Part shown: one piece after another, positions 11,813-23,257 of the stretch | Position numbering within the stretch: position 1 is the first letter of the stretch | Layout of the letters: each line of letters starts with the position of its first letter | From: Fremontodendron californicum | Taxonomy: Eukaryota > Streptophyta > Magnoliopsida > Malvales > Malvaceae | Direction of reading: 5' to 3' | NCBI GenBank assembly: GCA_030761205.1 | Contig: JAULJL010000020.1 | Coordinates: forward strand, 4,531,001-4,595,000 | DNA: 64,000 nucleotides | Made by a program: the position numbers and the translations under genes | The notes under the pieces: model-generated | Database searches by the model: none | Told to the model about the DNA's origin: nothing | Seen by the model: the letters and a program-made list of their open reading frames with translations, nothing else

Positions 11813-12239
11813 GTTCATTTAAAAAAAAAAAAAAAAGATCGGAGCAGGGCAAAATGAGATTCCTTATGTGGGCAATTTCTCCTTTGGTGTTTTTCATGTT
11901 TTGGTTTTGGTAATTCAAGTGAATTCTTTATGTTTATTTAAAAAAAAAAATGACTTGATATAGTGGAGTTTTAAGAATTTTCTTTATTTTTGTCGTTGGC
12001 TGTAATACAACAAGCCCAAAAGGAACTTTAGTTAAGGTCAGCGATTAATTTTCTAAGAAAAACAACTTTAATTAAGCCAATTTCAACTCAACTGCAATTA
12101 AGAAAATAACAAAATTCGAAAGGGGTCAGGTCAAAACTAGGGACTTCTTCTGATCGAGTCTAAAATTCAAACTTCAAACAAAGGCAAAGGCAGGTTTGGC
12201 CGTTTGGGTAAAGATGTAGGAAAGTCGAGTCAAAGGCGA

Positions 12240-12760
12240 AGCAAGAAAAAAATCCACCATTCACCCGACATGATCCGACCCGGCCGATGCCATTTCTAGT
12301 CTGCCCCGGGAGGGATATGGGACCCTTTTAAATGGTGTTGTACTCGCACGCATCCGGTCACGGGGGAAGGTGGGACCTACAAGTGAGGTCAGGTGGCGCG
12401 TGATATGATAGTACGGAGGGAGAGGAGTTAGGGGATGGGGAGGTGCAGAAGAAGATGAGGACACGGAATTACTTGGGGATGCAATAAATTAAATTAAAGC
12501 AAAGCATGGATGGGATTACGTCTTACGTGCGCCAAAGTTTCCGACATAGGTGACGCGCGCTTGGCGTCAACATGCAATTAATGTTCCGCTGTGTTCTGTA
12601 AGAGAGAGAGAGAAAATTTATAGATAAGGCAAAATTAGGCGGGGTCTGGGGTTTTTTTAATACTCTCCTGTGATTCGCGTGGTGGGTACGTGCTTAGAAA
12701 CTCGCTAGAGCGGCGGTGGTGCTTTGGAGCTTGGAGGTGAAGGGTCTTTTTCCTTACCAA
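12240..12760. other. Relatively GC-rich island without a recognised gene
   Basis: The stretch contains CCCGACATGATCCGACCCGG, GGGACCTACAAGTGAGG, GACGCGCGCTTGG and a GA run at 12603-12614, and stands out from the AT-rich surroundings. Short open frames exist on the minus strand (12261-12464, 12635-12844) but have no recognisable protein features. It could be a promoter or first-exon remnant of a lost gene. Confidence 0.35.
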
Positions 12761-12979
12761 ACCATGCACATAGAACAGATAGAGATAGGTTGGACTTTGG
12801 AGGAGATAATGAGATGGAGAGAGTCTATTTGAAGGGGCCATCACATCTCAATATTTATGGGAAACATATTTTTTTGTCTATTGTTCTTTCTTTCATCAAT
12901 TTCCTCAATGGAACCATCACCAAATAAAACTTTTAATTTTCAAAACTCTCTAAGGTAATGCTAAAATTTGGTTTACTGA

Positions 12980-13125
12980 TTTTTTATTTTTTATTTTACT
13001 AAGAAGATCGCAATATGATGATAAGATAAAAAATTATAGATGTTGGGATTTGAATTTAAATTTGTTGGATGTCATTGATTACAATTGATTGTATAAATCA
13101 AATGAGTTAAATCTACGAGTTGCTG
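12980..13125 (-). repeat. SINE (family 2), minus strand, full-length-like
   Basis: Read on the minus strand: TTAACTCATTTGATTTATAC (A-box region), then ACATCCAACAAATTTAAATTC followed by CAAATCCCAAC (B-box region), ending in AAAATAAAAAATAAAAAATC. It aligns along its length with the other family-2 copies. Confidence 0.55.
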
Positions 13126-15268
13126 ATTGAAATTGTTGGAAGATGGATTCTATTAGAGATGAAAAAAATATAAAATTACCTTACCACGCTGTCATTAGCA
13201 TAATCGAACAATGATAGGATAATTCAATCGATATAAATAACACAACTCAATTTGATTAATAATTCAATCGATATATAGTTTTAATATATAGTTTTAGTCA
13301 AATTTTACTAGATTTTTCTCGGTTAAAAATAGCCCATTAACGACGCCTAAATGTAGAATTATGATTTGCCTATACTATACATATTGTTTCAGTTAACTTG
13401 GAATATATGTATATACATGCTCATATATATATATATATATATATATTTGAGAATTTGGGATAAAAATAGAGAGGTAATTCAAATCAGAAATTGTTTTGAC
13501 ATCAGTAATTAATTCTGTGTACTTGAAACTTATGTTTGAATATGTTGTCTTAAATTTAAATTATACTACTCGAAAAAAAAAATTGTCTACTTATTATCTG
13601 TAATCGCAAAATATTTATAAAATATATTGACTACAAAAATTGCAATTAAGTGTAGTGATTAGTGAAGTTATCTTGAAATAAACAGTTCAATTTTCAAGCA
13701 TTAAAAAACCTAAGGTAGGACATGATAGTCTATCAAACATATATTCTATAGGCGGCTATTGCAAGTGCAACTTACCGATAAATTTTTTTTTTCTTTCAAG
13801 TTCATTAACATTTTTTTTCTGTAAAAATGGTGAGATATTATTTAATCTGATTAATCGAATTTATAGATATTAATTACGAATTATTTACTTATTATTTTAA
13901 TTTTTTATATTTAATATATTATTTTTATTAAAATTTCAAAAATAATTAATTAATTATATATTTTAAATATCATCTTAATTATATATCAAAATTAATATTT
14001 TCCATAAAATAAATTATATGTACAATAATTTTGTACAAAAATCAACTTTTTAAAAACATTAAAATTGAATTTTTCTGAGTTTGAGGGTCCAAGAAAAAGG
14101 AGAGAGATTAAATTCCCTCATCAACAGTGATGGGCAGTCTAATCACATCAAAATCAGAAAAAAAAAAAATTGGTCCTAAAAATTATAGTAGAATTTTTTT
14201 TTTTTTCGAATGAACCCATTCTTTGAAAGCTCTTTGCTTCTACCCAAACATTTCTGTTCCTTTCCCAGTTAATTGACATATGAGGTGACCATGTTGGCTT
14301 TCCCTTGCCCTTGGATGAACTAAAGCCTAATCAAATCAACGGTTACGAATTTTTCTTCTAATTAATAATGTCAGCCCCAAAAAGAATTATTATTAATAAA
14401 AGAAAGTAAAGTACTTAAGAAATTAGTAAAAATATGGGTTGGAATGTTGGTGTCCAAAGGAAAAGGGAAAGGGAGGAGGCAGCGTTAACGATAATCGTCA
14501 CTTCATTAACTGTCAAATGTCGTTTCATACTATACCATACCATCCCTAAATTTTATGTTAGAAGTTTTAATTGGGAAACGGAATTTGATTGGTGGCCTAA
14601 ACATGATAAAAAATTAAATAATAATATAATAAAAATAATAATATAAACGTATTAAAATTTATATAATTTAAATTATTTACGTATAAAATTTATATAAATA
14701 TATAAATATATAAAATTTTAAATATAATTATATTATAAAAAGATATAAATATATATATATATTTTTTATCTCTTAATCTCAACTTGTACTCCTTATTGTT
14801 CAATTCTTATCAGTTTATCTATCTCCAACTTTATTAACCTACCTTTGATTTTTTTGAGGTAATTTCTAAACTTTATTTATACAATTTATTCTCTCTCTTT
14901 TTAAAGAATGAATTATGAATAATAGTATCAATTACAAATGCTTATGATTCTAAGTAGTTTCTCTTAATTGATTTTTAGTAAAAAATAATAAAAGATCAAT
15001 AATTATGTGATCTGTTATTAATAGACTGTTCGTTTCTTAATTTTAATAATCAAAATTCAATCTATAAAATCTCAAATACAAAAAATCCAGCAAGTTCATT
15101 GTGGATCCAATATTTTCTAATAAGCAGCATTCACTTCATAATTATAAAGGTAGGAAAGAAGTTTGAGAACAAGATATAAACATTCACATCATAATCAGCA
15201 TTCAGCAATGGGTAAATTAAGGCTGTCAGCTGTGAAGCAATGCATTTCTCCTCTGTTATATATATATA
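13126..15268. other. AT-rich intergenic DNA
   Basis: No gene seen. A TA microsatellite lies at 13423-13447. Around 14640-14760 there are degenerate words of the CGTGTTCGTGTCG-type dispersed repeat. Confidence 0.4.
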
Positions 15269-15448
15269 TTTTGCTAACAAGTGTTTTAAGAACATTTTTT
15301 AAGGTTATCATATATGGTAATATTTTCACCTAATGCATTGAAAATGATGAATAAAGTTGTCAATTTTTGTAATTAATACAATACTTTTATTATAAATAAT
15401 ATATTAATTAACCTTAAAGAATGTCCTAAGGATATTTGTTAGCAAAAT
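15269..15448. mobile_element. MITE with about 39-bp terminal inverted repeats, next to a TA microsatellite
   Basis: The left end TTTTGCTAACAAGTGTTTTA continuing to TTTTTTAAGGTTA is matched by the reverse complement of the right end, which starts TTTTGCTAACAAATATCC and continues to CTTTAAGGTTA. A run of TA repeats abuts the left end. A related element lies at about 37000-37156. Confidence 0.7.
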
Positions 15449-15894
15449 CGTTTAATATTATAAGTGATAACTATGTTGATTCTTTTAACAGTACTTCTCT
15501 TTAAGACTAGTAATTGAATGATAACCTTGGAAGTAGGGATGGGATAGTTAGTCAAAGGCTGGAACTTCATGATTCTTAATCAAACTGCTGTGCCAACCAT
15601 TTGGAGGTGATAATAATAAGTAATAATTTTTACTTACATGTCTGCAACATTGATTCTAGAAAGTAATTGGATGGATAATTAATAAGTTTAGATGTGAATT
15701 TAAATGTAAAAGAAAATTGTAAATTTAAGAAAGATTAGAACGTACAATTTAATAGGCAACAAGACACTAGTGAAAGAAATATTAAAAAGAAACGCGATTG
15801 TCAAAATTTAAATTCGAGAATTTTGATATAATGTAAGTTGGATGACCAATATTTATATTAAAATCTTAAGCTAACAAAATTACTCTTGATAAAA

Positions 15895-16190
15895 AAACCT
15901 TCTTCTCTCTTTTCCTCTTATTTTTTAATTTATTTTTTTAATTAAAAAATAAAATTTTCTAAAAATAAAATTTTTAATTTTAAAACATAATTTTTTTAAT
16001 TAAAAAAATTTAAAAAATAAAAAATAATACAAATAATATTTCTAAAATTAAATTTTTTTATTTTTTAAAATTTTTAAAAAATAAATATTTAAATATTTTA
16101 TTTTTTTAATTTATTTTTAATTAATATTTTTAAAAAATAATAATTCTTTAATGGAAGGAGAAAGGAAAAGAAAATTTTTTCAAAGATAAT
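15895..16190. repeat. Very AT-rich, roughly palindromic tract
   Basis: The stretch starts with CTTCTCTCTTTTCCTCTTA and ends with the roughly complementary GGAAGGAGAAAGGAAAAGA. Between them is almost pure A and T with many TTTTTTAATT/AATTAAAAAA inverted words. It may be a degenerate MITE. No coding potential. Confidence 0.35.
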
Positions 16191-16910
16191 TTTATCTTCA
16201 CAATATCCTTTCAAATAATTTCTAATCTTTTTTTCTTTTTCTTCAAATAACTCTTAACTATTAGATCATTTAACAATTATTCAATTATTGAAGACATGTT
16301 TTTTATATTTACCCTAAAGTTTATCGCAAGAGAGAATAGCAAAGGGAGGGGAGTTTGGGTTTTCATGTGATCCCCAAAAACAGGCAACAAGAGCAAGGAG
16401 AGACGTCTGACGGGACATCCTGACAATGCAGTGACAGAGACAATACTACTCCCCATAAAACACAAACACAAACAAAATATCAAAATCCAAAAACAAATAC
16501 TACTATTTCAATTCTTGTAAAGAGTAAATCAATGATAGTGGTATAAGTGTTTTGGGGTTGGGTTTGTGTATGAATTTAAATTGTTGTTATGAATATATTT
16601 TTGATTTTATTGCATTTATTTCAATTATAGACGTTATAAATATTATGATAATTAATTATGATAAATATCGAGAAAAAAAGAAAAACCTCAAATAACAAAA
16701 TAACAACCGTCCCATTATGGCTGCTATTTAGTATATGATCTTAAGGTTTGGGTTGTCAGCTGGAGGGAAATCGCTAAGCCATTACAGACAGATTATAGAA
16801 GAAAAGACAGATTTTCATTGTATGCTTCTATACAGTCCTTTGCCAGTTTCTTGCACTCTCACGTTTCCTCTCTGTCTATCTGTCTCTATCGAACCAACCA
16901 CCAAAACCAG

Positions 16911-16942
<32 letters not shown>
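16911..16942 (+). repeat. Poly-A run of about 32
   Basis: An uninterrupted A-run follows a pyrimidine-rich segment (CTCTGTCTATCTGTCTCTATC). It could be a simple repeat or the tail of an unrecognised retroposed sequence. Confidence 0.6.
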
Positions 16943-16943
<1 letters not shown>

Positions 16944-17284
16944 AAACGATACTTTCGTAAGCTAATGCAAAAATATACTAACATTTGAAACGGGAAACGG
17001 CAAGGGGATCCAGGGAGGAGGAATAACGGGACGGAGAGCTAGCTAGCAAGCAAGGCAAAAGAGAGAAAAAAAAAGGGTTTTTTTTTTTTAGAGGGAGAAA
17101 GAGAGGGAATTGCGGGGAAAAGGGAGGTGGATTGTGACAGGACGAAAAAAAGAGTGGGACGACCCTTGATTTTTATTTTTCATATTCTTTGGCAGCCTTT
17201 CTTTTTCCCTTTCCCTCTTTTCTTTTCTCTTCCAAAACAAATACTAAAAAAAAAAAAAGACAGTGGCCCCTTAGCTTTGCTTAG

Positions 17285-17500
17285 ATTTATAATTTGTTTA
17301 TTCGTATTGTGTTCGTATATTTTATCATATTCATAATTATATTTAAGGTATTTTATATTTATATAAACTTTGATAAGTTAATAATTCGTATTATATAAAT
17401 TTTGAGACATTCGTGTATTCGTATCGTGTTCGTGTCGTGTTTGTGTCGTGTTTTTAGTTATTTTTTTCGTGTCATGCAATTGTATCGTGTCCAGTATTAC
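17285..17500 (+). repeat. Dispersed AT-rich repeat with CGTGTTCGTGTCG words
   Basis: Contains TTCGTGTATTCGTATCGTG, GTTCGTGTCGTGTTTGTGTC and an upstream AT stretch TATATAAACTTTGATAAG. Plus-strand copy of the family also seen at 3125, 18425, 25315, 29150, 30385 and 63490. Confidence 0.55.
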
Positions 17501-17654
17501 CAAATGATACCACCATTTCCCAACCAACATATGAATTAACAAATGTTGAAAAAAAAATATGAACTAACAAACAAACAAACAAACAAAACCCCATCTCATT
17601 TGTTTTCTTTTGCTTCTTATATGCTTATCTCTTTCATACCCTCATAACTCGAAA

Positions 17655-18110
17655 GTCCGTTCATATTTTAGAGGGTTTGGACAAAAATATTAGGCTCGAA
17701 ATATGAGTTTGGGCAAAAAAATAAGATCCATTTAAAAAATGAGTCGGCCCTTGACTCCAACAATCAAGGCCCGAGCCCGACCCGGCCCATTTTTCACTTA
17801 TATAATATATCATTTTTATATTTTATATATTATGTCATTTTTATAATATAAAAAATAAATATATATAATATTATAGTTTAAACATTTAAAAATATGCTAA
17901 GTTATTCATGTTTTAAAACATAATAAAAAAAAAGATAAAATTACTAAAAAATAAATAATAAAAAAATATTTGTTTAAATGTTTTTAGAAAAAAATAATAT
18001 AGGTAGGCCTAAACAAGCTTAAACTATTCATTTACAAATATGAGAGGGTTTGAGTAAAATTTGAGGTCCATATTTCGGATGGAGTTGGGCTTGGACAAGT
18101 GTAAATTGTG
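17655..18110 (-). mobile_element. Copy of the GGGTCGGG-type MITE, reverse orientation
   Basis: Contains GTCCGTTCATATTTTAGAGG, AGGCCCGAGCCCGACCCGG and GGAGTTGGGCTTGGACAAGT, the reverse-complement order of the element at 28298-28852. Ends are less well preserved. Confidence 0.5.
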
Positions 18111-18424
18111 TTGATACCATACCCCGACTTGGCCTGAATTAATATGTTAATTTCTTCCTCTTATATATATATATATATATATTCTCTTCAGAGAAAATAA
18201 CTATGAAGCAACACACCATATAATCATTTTTTTTGTTGATTTGAATGTGACTCACGAGCATTATTCAGTAATTTCTTCTTTGAATATATATATATTCAAA
18301 GTTAAAAAAGACTTTGGGTTTTTTTTTTTTTTAAACTTTAATGAAACTGTAAACTGTGAAATGATTTTTAGTAACAAATCAATGACTAGTTCAGAGCTAG
18401 TCATAATGAAGACCACTTCTTTTG

Positions 18425-18625
18425 ATAGGATAAAATGTTAAACAGTACATTAATACGATATAAAAAAAATTAAAATATAATATAAAATAAAATACGATAT
18501 AAAAAAATAAAATGAATATGTCAAAATTTATATAATATAAATTATTAATATGTCAAAATTTATATAAATATATACTATCTTAAATATGATTCTAACATGA
18601 AAAAATAACAAAAATAAAACATAAA
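18425..18625 (-). repeat. Dispersed AT-rich repeat, degenerate copy
   Basis: Contains AATACGATATAAAAAAAT and TGTCAAAATTTATATAA followed by TATTAATATGTC-like words in reverse orientation relative to 17285-17500. A shorter and more degenerate copy. Confidence 0.4.
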
Positions 18626-18629
18626 TATA

Positions 18630-19354
18630 TTAATTATCAAATCTACAAAGATATTTTCCAAACACTTTTTTTATGTTATTAAACTCAGTTGTAGAAAATA
18701 AATAATAGAGTTGTGCCACATTTTCCACTCTACCACAATTGGTATAGGGATAAAGGTAACCTCCTTTTATCTTCTAACTCCCCAGCCCCCTTGCATATTC
18801 ATCATTGCTTTTCTTTTCTTTTTTTCATTTGTCTCCCCCTTCTTCCCTCAAGGTTTATTTCTATTTTACATTTTCCTGAATCTCTCAGTCCAACAAGAAA
18901 AAAAAGAGTGCTCTTTTGTTTTCCATGAAAAAGATGGAATTTGATACTTCATTATTTTTATTGGTTCAATATGAGATTAATAAGACTCAAATTTATAATT
19001 AGTTTTGGCCAAATCTAAACCTATCTTACATTATGGCAAAAAAAAAAAACCTTGGTTACATGATTTCAAATAGAATGTTGATTATGTGTCCGATTATAAT
19101 TACATCATGTTTTTGACAATCTTTAACATTAATTTTGAAGATTGTCATACCTTATGAATTTAAAATATCCAAACAGTACCAAACGTAGATATTTACATTT
19201 AGATAAGTTAAAGAGTTGGCGTAACATAAATCTAAACCCTAACCATTTGAGCATGCCAAAAAGTGGTAGAATTTGATGTATCTTTTAATAGCAATTCACA
19301 CACTTTCTCCTCTCACCATTAGAATCTTTTTGTTTCTAAATTTTGAACAACAAA
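18630..19354. other. Intergenic DNA without a recognised gene
   Basis: No coding region or named repeat supported before the SINE boundary. Confidence 0.4.
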
Positions 19355-19361
19355 ATTGCCA

Positions 19362-19399
19362 TTCGAAGAATTTGAGATTTAATCCAGTTGATTCATACA
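19362..19399 (+). repeat. SINE (family 2), 5' part, interrupted by the young copia element
   Basis: TTTGAGATTTAATCCAGTTG followed by ATTCATACA matches the 5' region (A box) of the family-2 SINE. The rest resumes at 23802. The heptamer ATTGCCA just outside (19355-19361) is repeated after the SINE tail (23910-23916), consistent with the original SINE target duplication. Confidence 0.65.
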
Positions 19400-19943
19400 T
19401 GTTGGAATATGGCTTGAATATGGCTCAAAGTCACCATAGGTGGCTTAGCACCAATAATGGAAGCTACCACTTGCAAATGGATGGTGGCTATGGTGGCTAC
19501 CACTTGCAATGTGTTCACACCAAGATAGGTGGTGGATGGTGGCTATGGTGGCTACCACTTGCAATGTGTTCACACCAAGATAGGTGGTGGATGGTGGCTG
19601 CCACTTGATGTATGTTCACACCTTGATATTATGGCTATAAATAGCCATGTAGAGTAAGAGAGAAAATGAGTTGAGTTGAGTTGAGTGAGTGTGAGTTAGA
19701 GCTAAAGTGTTGAAGCAAATACTCTGTGTTTATAGAGTAATTCGGTATTGTGTTGAGTTGTGAGTTCAGTGCTTGTGTAGCACCTTGAATTCTGTATTTG
19801 TTTGTACTCCATCTCCATTAATACAAAGCTTCAAGCTCCTCCTCCCGTGGAAGTAGGCATATTGGCCGAACCACGTAAAATATCTGTGTTTTTTCAGTGT
19901 GTTTAAATCGGTTTTAGTAATATCGATTTGCTTCCGCACAACA
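19400..19943 (+). repeat. 5' LTR of the young copia element
   Basis: 544 bp, TG...CA. Contains a 55-bp tandem repeat (units starting 19481, 19536 and, partial, 19591) and a TATA box at about 19635-19642 centred in the near-palindrome ATGGCTATAAATAGCCAT. Differs from the 3' LTR at three sites (C/T in the ATGTT(C/T)ACACC word, G/A in ACTCT(G/A)TG, T/C near the end). Confidence 0.95.
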
Positions 19944-19946
19944 AAT

Positions 19947-19958
19947 TGGTATCAGAGC
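19947..19958 (+). other. Primer binding site
   Basis: TGGTATCAGAGC, four bases after the LTR, is the standard plant copia primer site complementary to initiator tRNA-Met. Confidence 0.9.
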
Positions 19959-20415
19959 CAAATTTTACGTAAAACCGAGTTTGTTCGATTCTGTCCGTTT
20001 TTCAAAAGTGCTCCAATTTGTGTTTTGAAAATACCAGGTTGAAGAGGTCGTCGAGAGGAGTGCAGCAGAATCAACCGGAGCACCAGAGGAGGCCGCACGC
20101 GCACACACGCGCCGCCAGAAGAATCGCGGGTGGGCCTCACTCGCCCACGCGCCTCACGCGCTCCAGAGTGTTGAAGACGCGTGAAGCCCACGCGCCGGTG
20201 ACCACCAGTACACCCACGCGCCGGTTGAGCTAAACCGAGTCCATTTCGAGTCACCTGCAGCTGAATATTCGCAGAATATTCACCGTGTGTCCAAAATTTA
20301 CACAGTTGGACCCCTTCCTGGCTATTTTGACTATTCCGAACTCAACCGCGGCATCCGTTTTTCCATACAGATAACGAAAAAAAAAACTTTGAGTTGGTAA
20401 TTTTGTTTTATTACC

Positions 20416-20571
20416 ATGGCAGAATCATTAGAGACAACTGAAACAACCAGCAGCGCACCATCAAGTTCTTACATCAGAAAGGACTCGATGACCATTGCAA
20501 AGTTCGAGGTGGAGAAATTGATGGCACCACGTAACTTTGGCATGTGGCAGTGCGAAGTACTGGACCTGTGA
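20416..20571 (+). pseudogene. Truncated gag of the young copia element
   Basis: A 51-codon frame from ATG at 20416 to TGA at 20569. It starts MAESLETTETTSS and includes KFEVEKLMAPRNFGMWQ, the typical copia gag N-terminal region with its conserved Trp. It breaks off where the minisatellite begins; the rest of gag, including the CCHC knuckle, is missing. Confidence 0.8.
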
Positions 20572-20593
20572 GTTCGCGAAGGATAAGTAGAAA

Positions 20594-21070
20594 GTGAAGA
20601 TCCCGTCCAGTAGGAGGTGAAGATCCTGTCCAGTCCAGTTCAGTAGACAGTGAAGATCCCGTCCAGTAGGAGGTGAAGATCCTGTCCAGTCCAGTTCAGT
20701 AGACAGTGAAGATCCCGTCCAGTAGGAGAAGAATCCTGTTAATCCGCGAAGGACCAGTGGACGGTGAAGATCCTGTCCAGTCCAGTCCAGTAGGCGGTGG
20801 ATATCCTATCTAGGAGAAGAATCCTGTTAATCCGCGAAGGACCAGTGGACGGTGAAGATCCTGTCCAGTCCAGTCCAGTAGGCGGTGGATATCCTATCTA
20901 GGAGAAGAATCCTGTTAATCAGCGAAGGACCAGTAGACGGTGAAGATCATGTCCAGTCCAGTCCAGTAGGCGGTGGATATCCTATCTAGGAGAAGAATCC
21001 TGTTAATCCGCGAAGGACCGATAGATGGATGAAGATCCTGTCTAGGAAAAGTATCATCGACAATCTGCAA
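20594..21070 (+). repeat. Minisatellite inside the copia element (56-bp and 88-bp periods)
   Basis: Two related arrays replace most of gag. GTGAAGATCCCGTCCAGTAGG-type units start at 20594, 20650 and 20706 (56-bp period). GGAGAAGAATCCTGTTAATC-type units start at 20725, 20813, 20901 and 20989 (88-bp period). Both contain GAAGATCCTGTCCAGTCCAG, so the longer unit seems derived from the shorter. Confidence 0.9.
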
Positions 21071-21077
21071 GGGACGA

Positions 21078-23185
21078 GTGTGCCTAGTGTTGGACACTAG
21101 AGGAAAGGCTGTCCTGACAGAGAGGTCGATTGTGATAGTTGCTCAAAAGACTGATAGAGAAGAAGACTCTGCTTTCACAGTTTTAGGTGGAGATACATCC
21201 TTCCAATCAAGGGATTCCGGATGTTCATACCAGATGTGTTCGAACCGAGAGTGTTTCTCAAGCTATCAAGAGCTTGATGGAAGAATTGTCCTTATGGGCA
21301 ACGATGTCACACTAGAGGTATTGGAACGATCCGACTAAAAATGCATGACGGTACAATCAGACAACTTACAGATGTAAGGTATGTCCCTGATCTCAAGAAG
21401 AACCTCATATCACTGGGGGTCTTAGACTCAAATGGTTACAAGATGACCATTCAGAATGGAGTCCTGAAGGTTGTACGTGGAGCATTCTTAGCAATGAAGG
21501 AAATCTGTCAGAATGATGGGATAATCCGACACTTCACTGTTCCTGGCACTCCCCAGCAGAATGGAGTTGCAGAAAGGATGAACAGAACTTTGGTTGATAA
21601 AGTTCGCTGCATGTTATCCCAGTCGAGCTTGAGCAAAGCATTTTGGGCGGAGGCTTTATTGTACGCCTCCCACATTATCAACAGACTACCCTCCACCGCA
21701 ATTGATGGGAAAACTCCCATAGAGGTGTGGTCCGGACATTCTGCCACTGATTATGATCGGCTTCGTAGTTACGGATGCAATACTGGATCCTAGAGCCAAG
21801 AAAGCTGTCTTCTTGGGCTTTAGTGAAGGAGTAAAGGCATTCCGACTGTGGAACCTTGAGTCAAAGAAAGTCATCGTAAGCCGAGATGTTGCCTTTGACA
21901 AATCTGTAATGCTGAAACTGTCAACTCCAGAGAATGTGAACCAAGATTCTCTAAAGCAGGTGGAGTTTGAATCAGAAGATGCTGGTCAAAATTCCGATGA
22001 ATCTGAACCAGAATCTGATGACACCTTAACTGAAGTGGAGGAGTCATCACCGGAAATCTTTCAGCAACCTGAATCAGTTGCCACCAGTAGACCGAATAGA
22101 CATATTCGGAAACCTGCTCGGTACACAGACATGGTGGCATACGCCCTTCCAGTAATTGATGATGATGTTCCGATCAATTACAAAGAAGCTGTAAACAGCC
22201 CTGAGCATGCCCAGTGGAAGGAGGCGATGGATGAAGAGATGACATCACTTCATCAAAATCAGACTTGGAAGTTGGTTCCACTTCCAACACTCAAAAGATC
22301 AATTGGGTGCAAATGGGTCTTTTCCAAAAAGGAGAGTGCTACCGGCAAAGACAGCATCAGATACAAAGCCAGATTGGTAGCCAAAGGTTAGGCTCAAAAA
22401 GAAGGAATAGACTACAATGAGGTATTTTCACCTGTTGTTAAGCATGCATCTATTCGGATCTTATTGGCTTTAGTAGCACTGTATAACCTAGAGATAGTTC
22501 AACTTGATGTAAAAACTGCATTCCTCCATGGTTCCTTAGAGGAGGAAATTTATATGACTCAACCAGATGGTTTTGGAGTCTCCGGTCGCAAAGATTACAA
22601 AAGCAAGTTGAACCGGTCACTGTATGGTCTGAAACAATCCCGTGACAGCTGTACAAACGGTTGGACTGTTTCATGACAGGATGAAAAGTACACACACAGT
22701 CAATTTGATCACTGTGTTTATTTCCGGAAACTTCAAGATGGATCATTTGTCTATCTGCTGAAAAAGGCAAGGTGGAGATCGACAGGCTAAAGGCTCAATT
22801 GAGCTCAGAGTTCGAGATGAAGGATCTTGGAGAAGCCAATAAATTATTAGGAAGGAGATCAGAATAGACAGAAAAATTGACTCAGGCTCAGTGCATTGAT
22901 GGATCATGCCAATGCAGTAGGTGTCCTCATGTATGCAATGGTGTGTACGAGACCTGATATTTCACATGCTGTCAGTATGGTAAGCAGGTACATGCATAAT
23001 CCTGGTAAAGGCCATTGGCAAGCTGTGAAATGGATTCTACGGTACATTCATGGTACTGTGGAAACGTGCTTAAAATTCGAGAGAAGATCGGGACTGCAGA
23101 TAATCCCGCAGATATGCTAACCAAAATAGTTTCTGGGATCAAGTTTCAACATTGTTTGGACTTGATCAATGTCTCTCGAGTTTAA
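21078..23185 (+). pseudogene. Decayed pol of the young copia element (protease, integrase, RT, RNase H remnants)
   Basis: Pieces in order: a protease-region remnant (CSYQMCSNRECFSSYQELDG, about 21220-21280); DVRYVPDLKKNLISLGVLDS (from 21371); a deletion joining this to the C-terminal integrase segment TPQQNGVAERMNRTL (about 21550); the post-integrase region (AVFLGFSEGVKAFRLW); reverse transcriptase from WKEAMDEEM to QLDVKTAFLHGSLEEEIY and SLYGLKQ. TAG at 22389 and TGA at 22674 interrupt the frame. The catalytic YVDD block is deleted. Then come RT C-terminal words (FEMKDLGEAN, CTRPDISHAVSMVSRYM) and the end of RNase H (ADNPADMLTK). The zinc-binding and first catalytic parts of integrase are absent. 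Confidence 0.88.
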
Positions 23186-23243
23186 AGCATCTGAAGGAGG
23201 AATGGAGGAAGCTCTGATCTGTGAATTCTCTCTGTGGATTCTC

Positions 23244-23257
23244 GCCAAGGTGGAGAT
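23244..23257 (+). other. Polypurine tract of the young copia element
   Basis: GCCAAGGTGGAGAT lies directly before the 3' LTR and primes plus-strand synthesis in copia elements. Confidence 0.85.

Noticed and set aside
16277..16483. Minus-strand frame with a signal-peptide-like start
   Set aside because: Hydrophobic start arises from AT-rich sequence; no cleavage context, domain or neighbouring exon.
19273..19608. 111-codon plus-strand frame crossing into the copia 5' LTR
   Set aside because: Its second half is the 55-bp LTR tandem repeat (repeated Gly-Gly-Trp-Trp residues), also present at the 3' LTR; not a gene.
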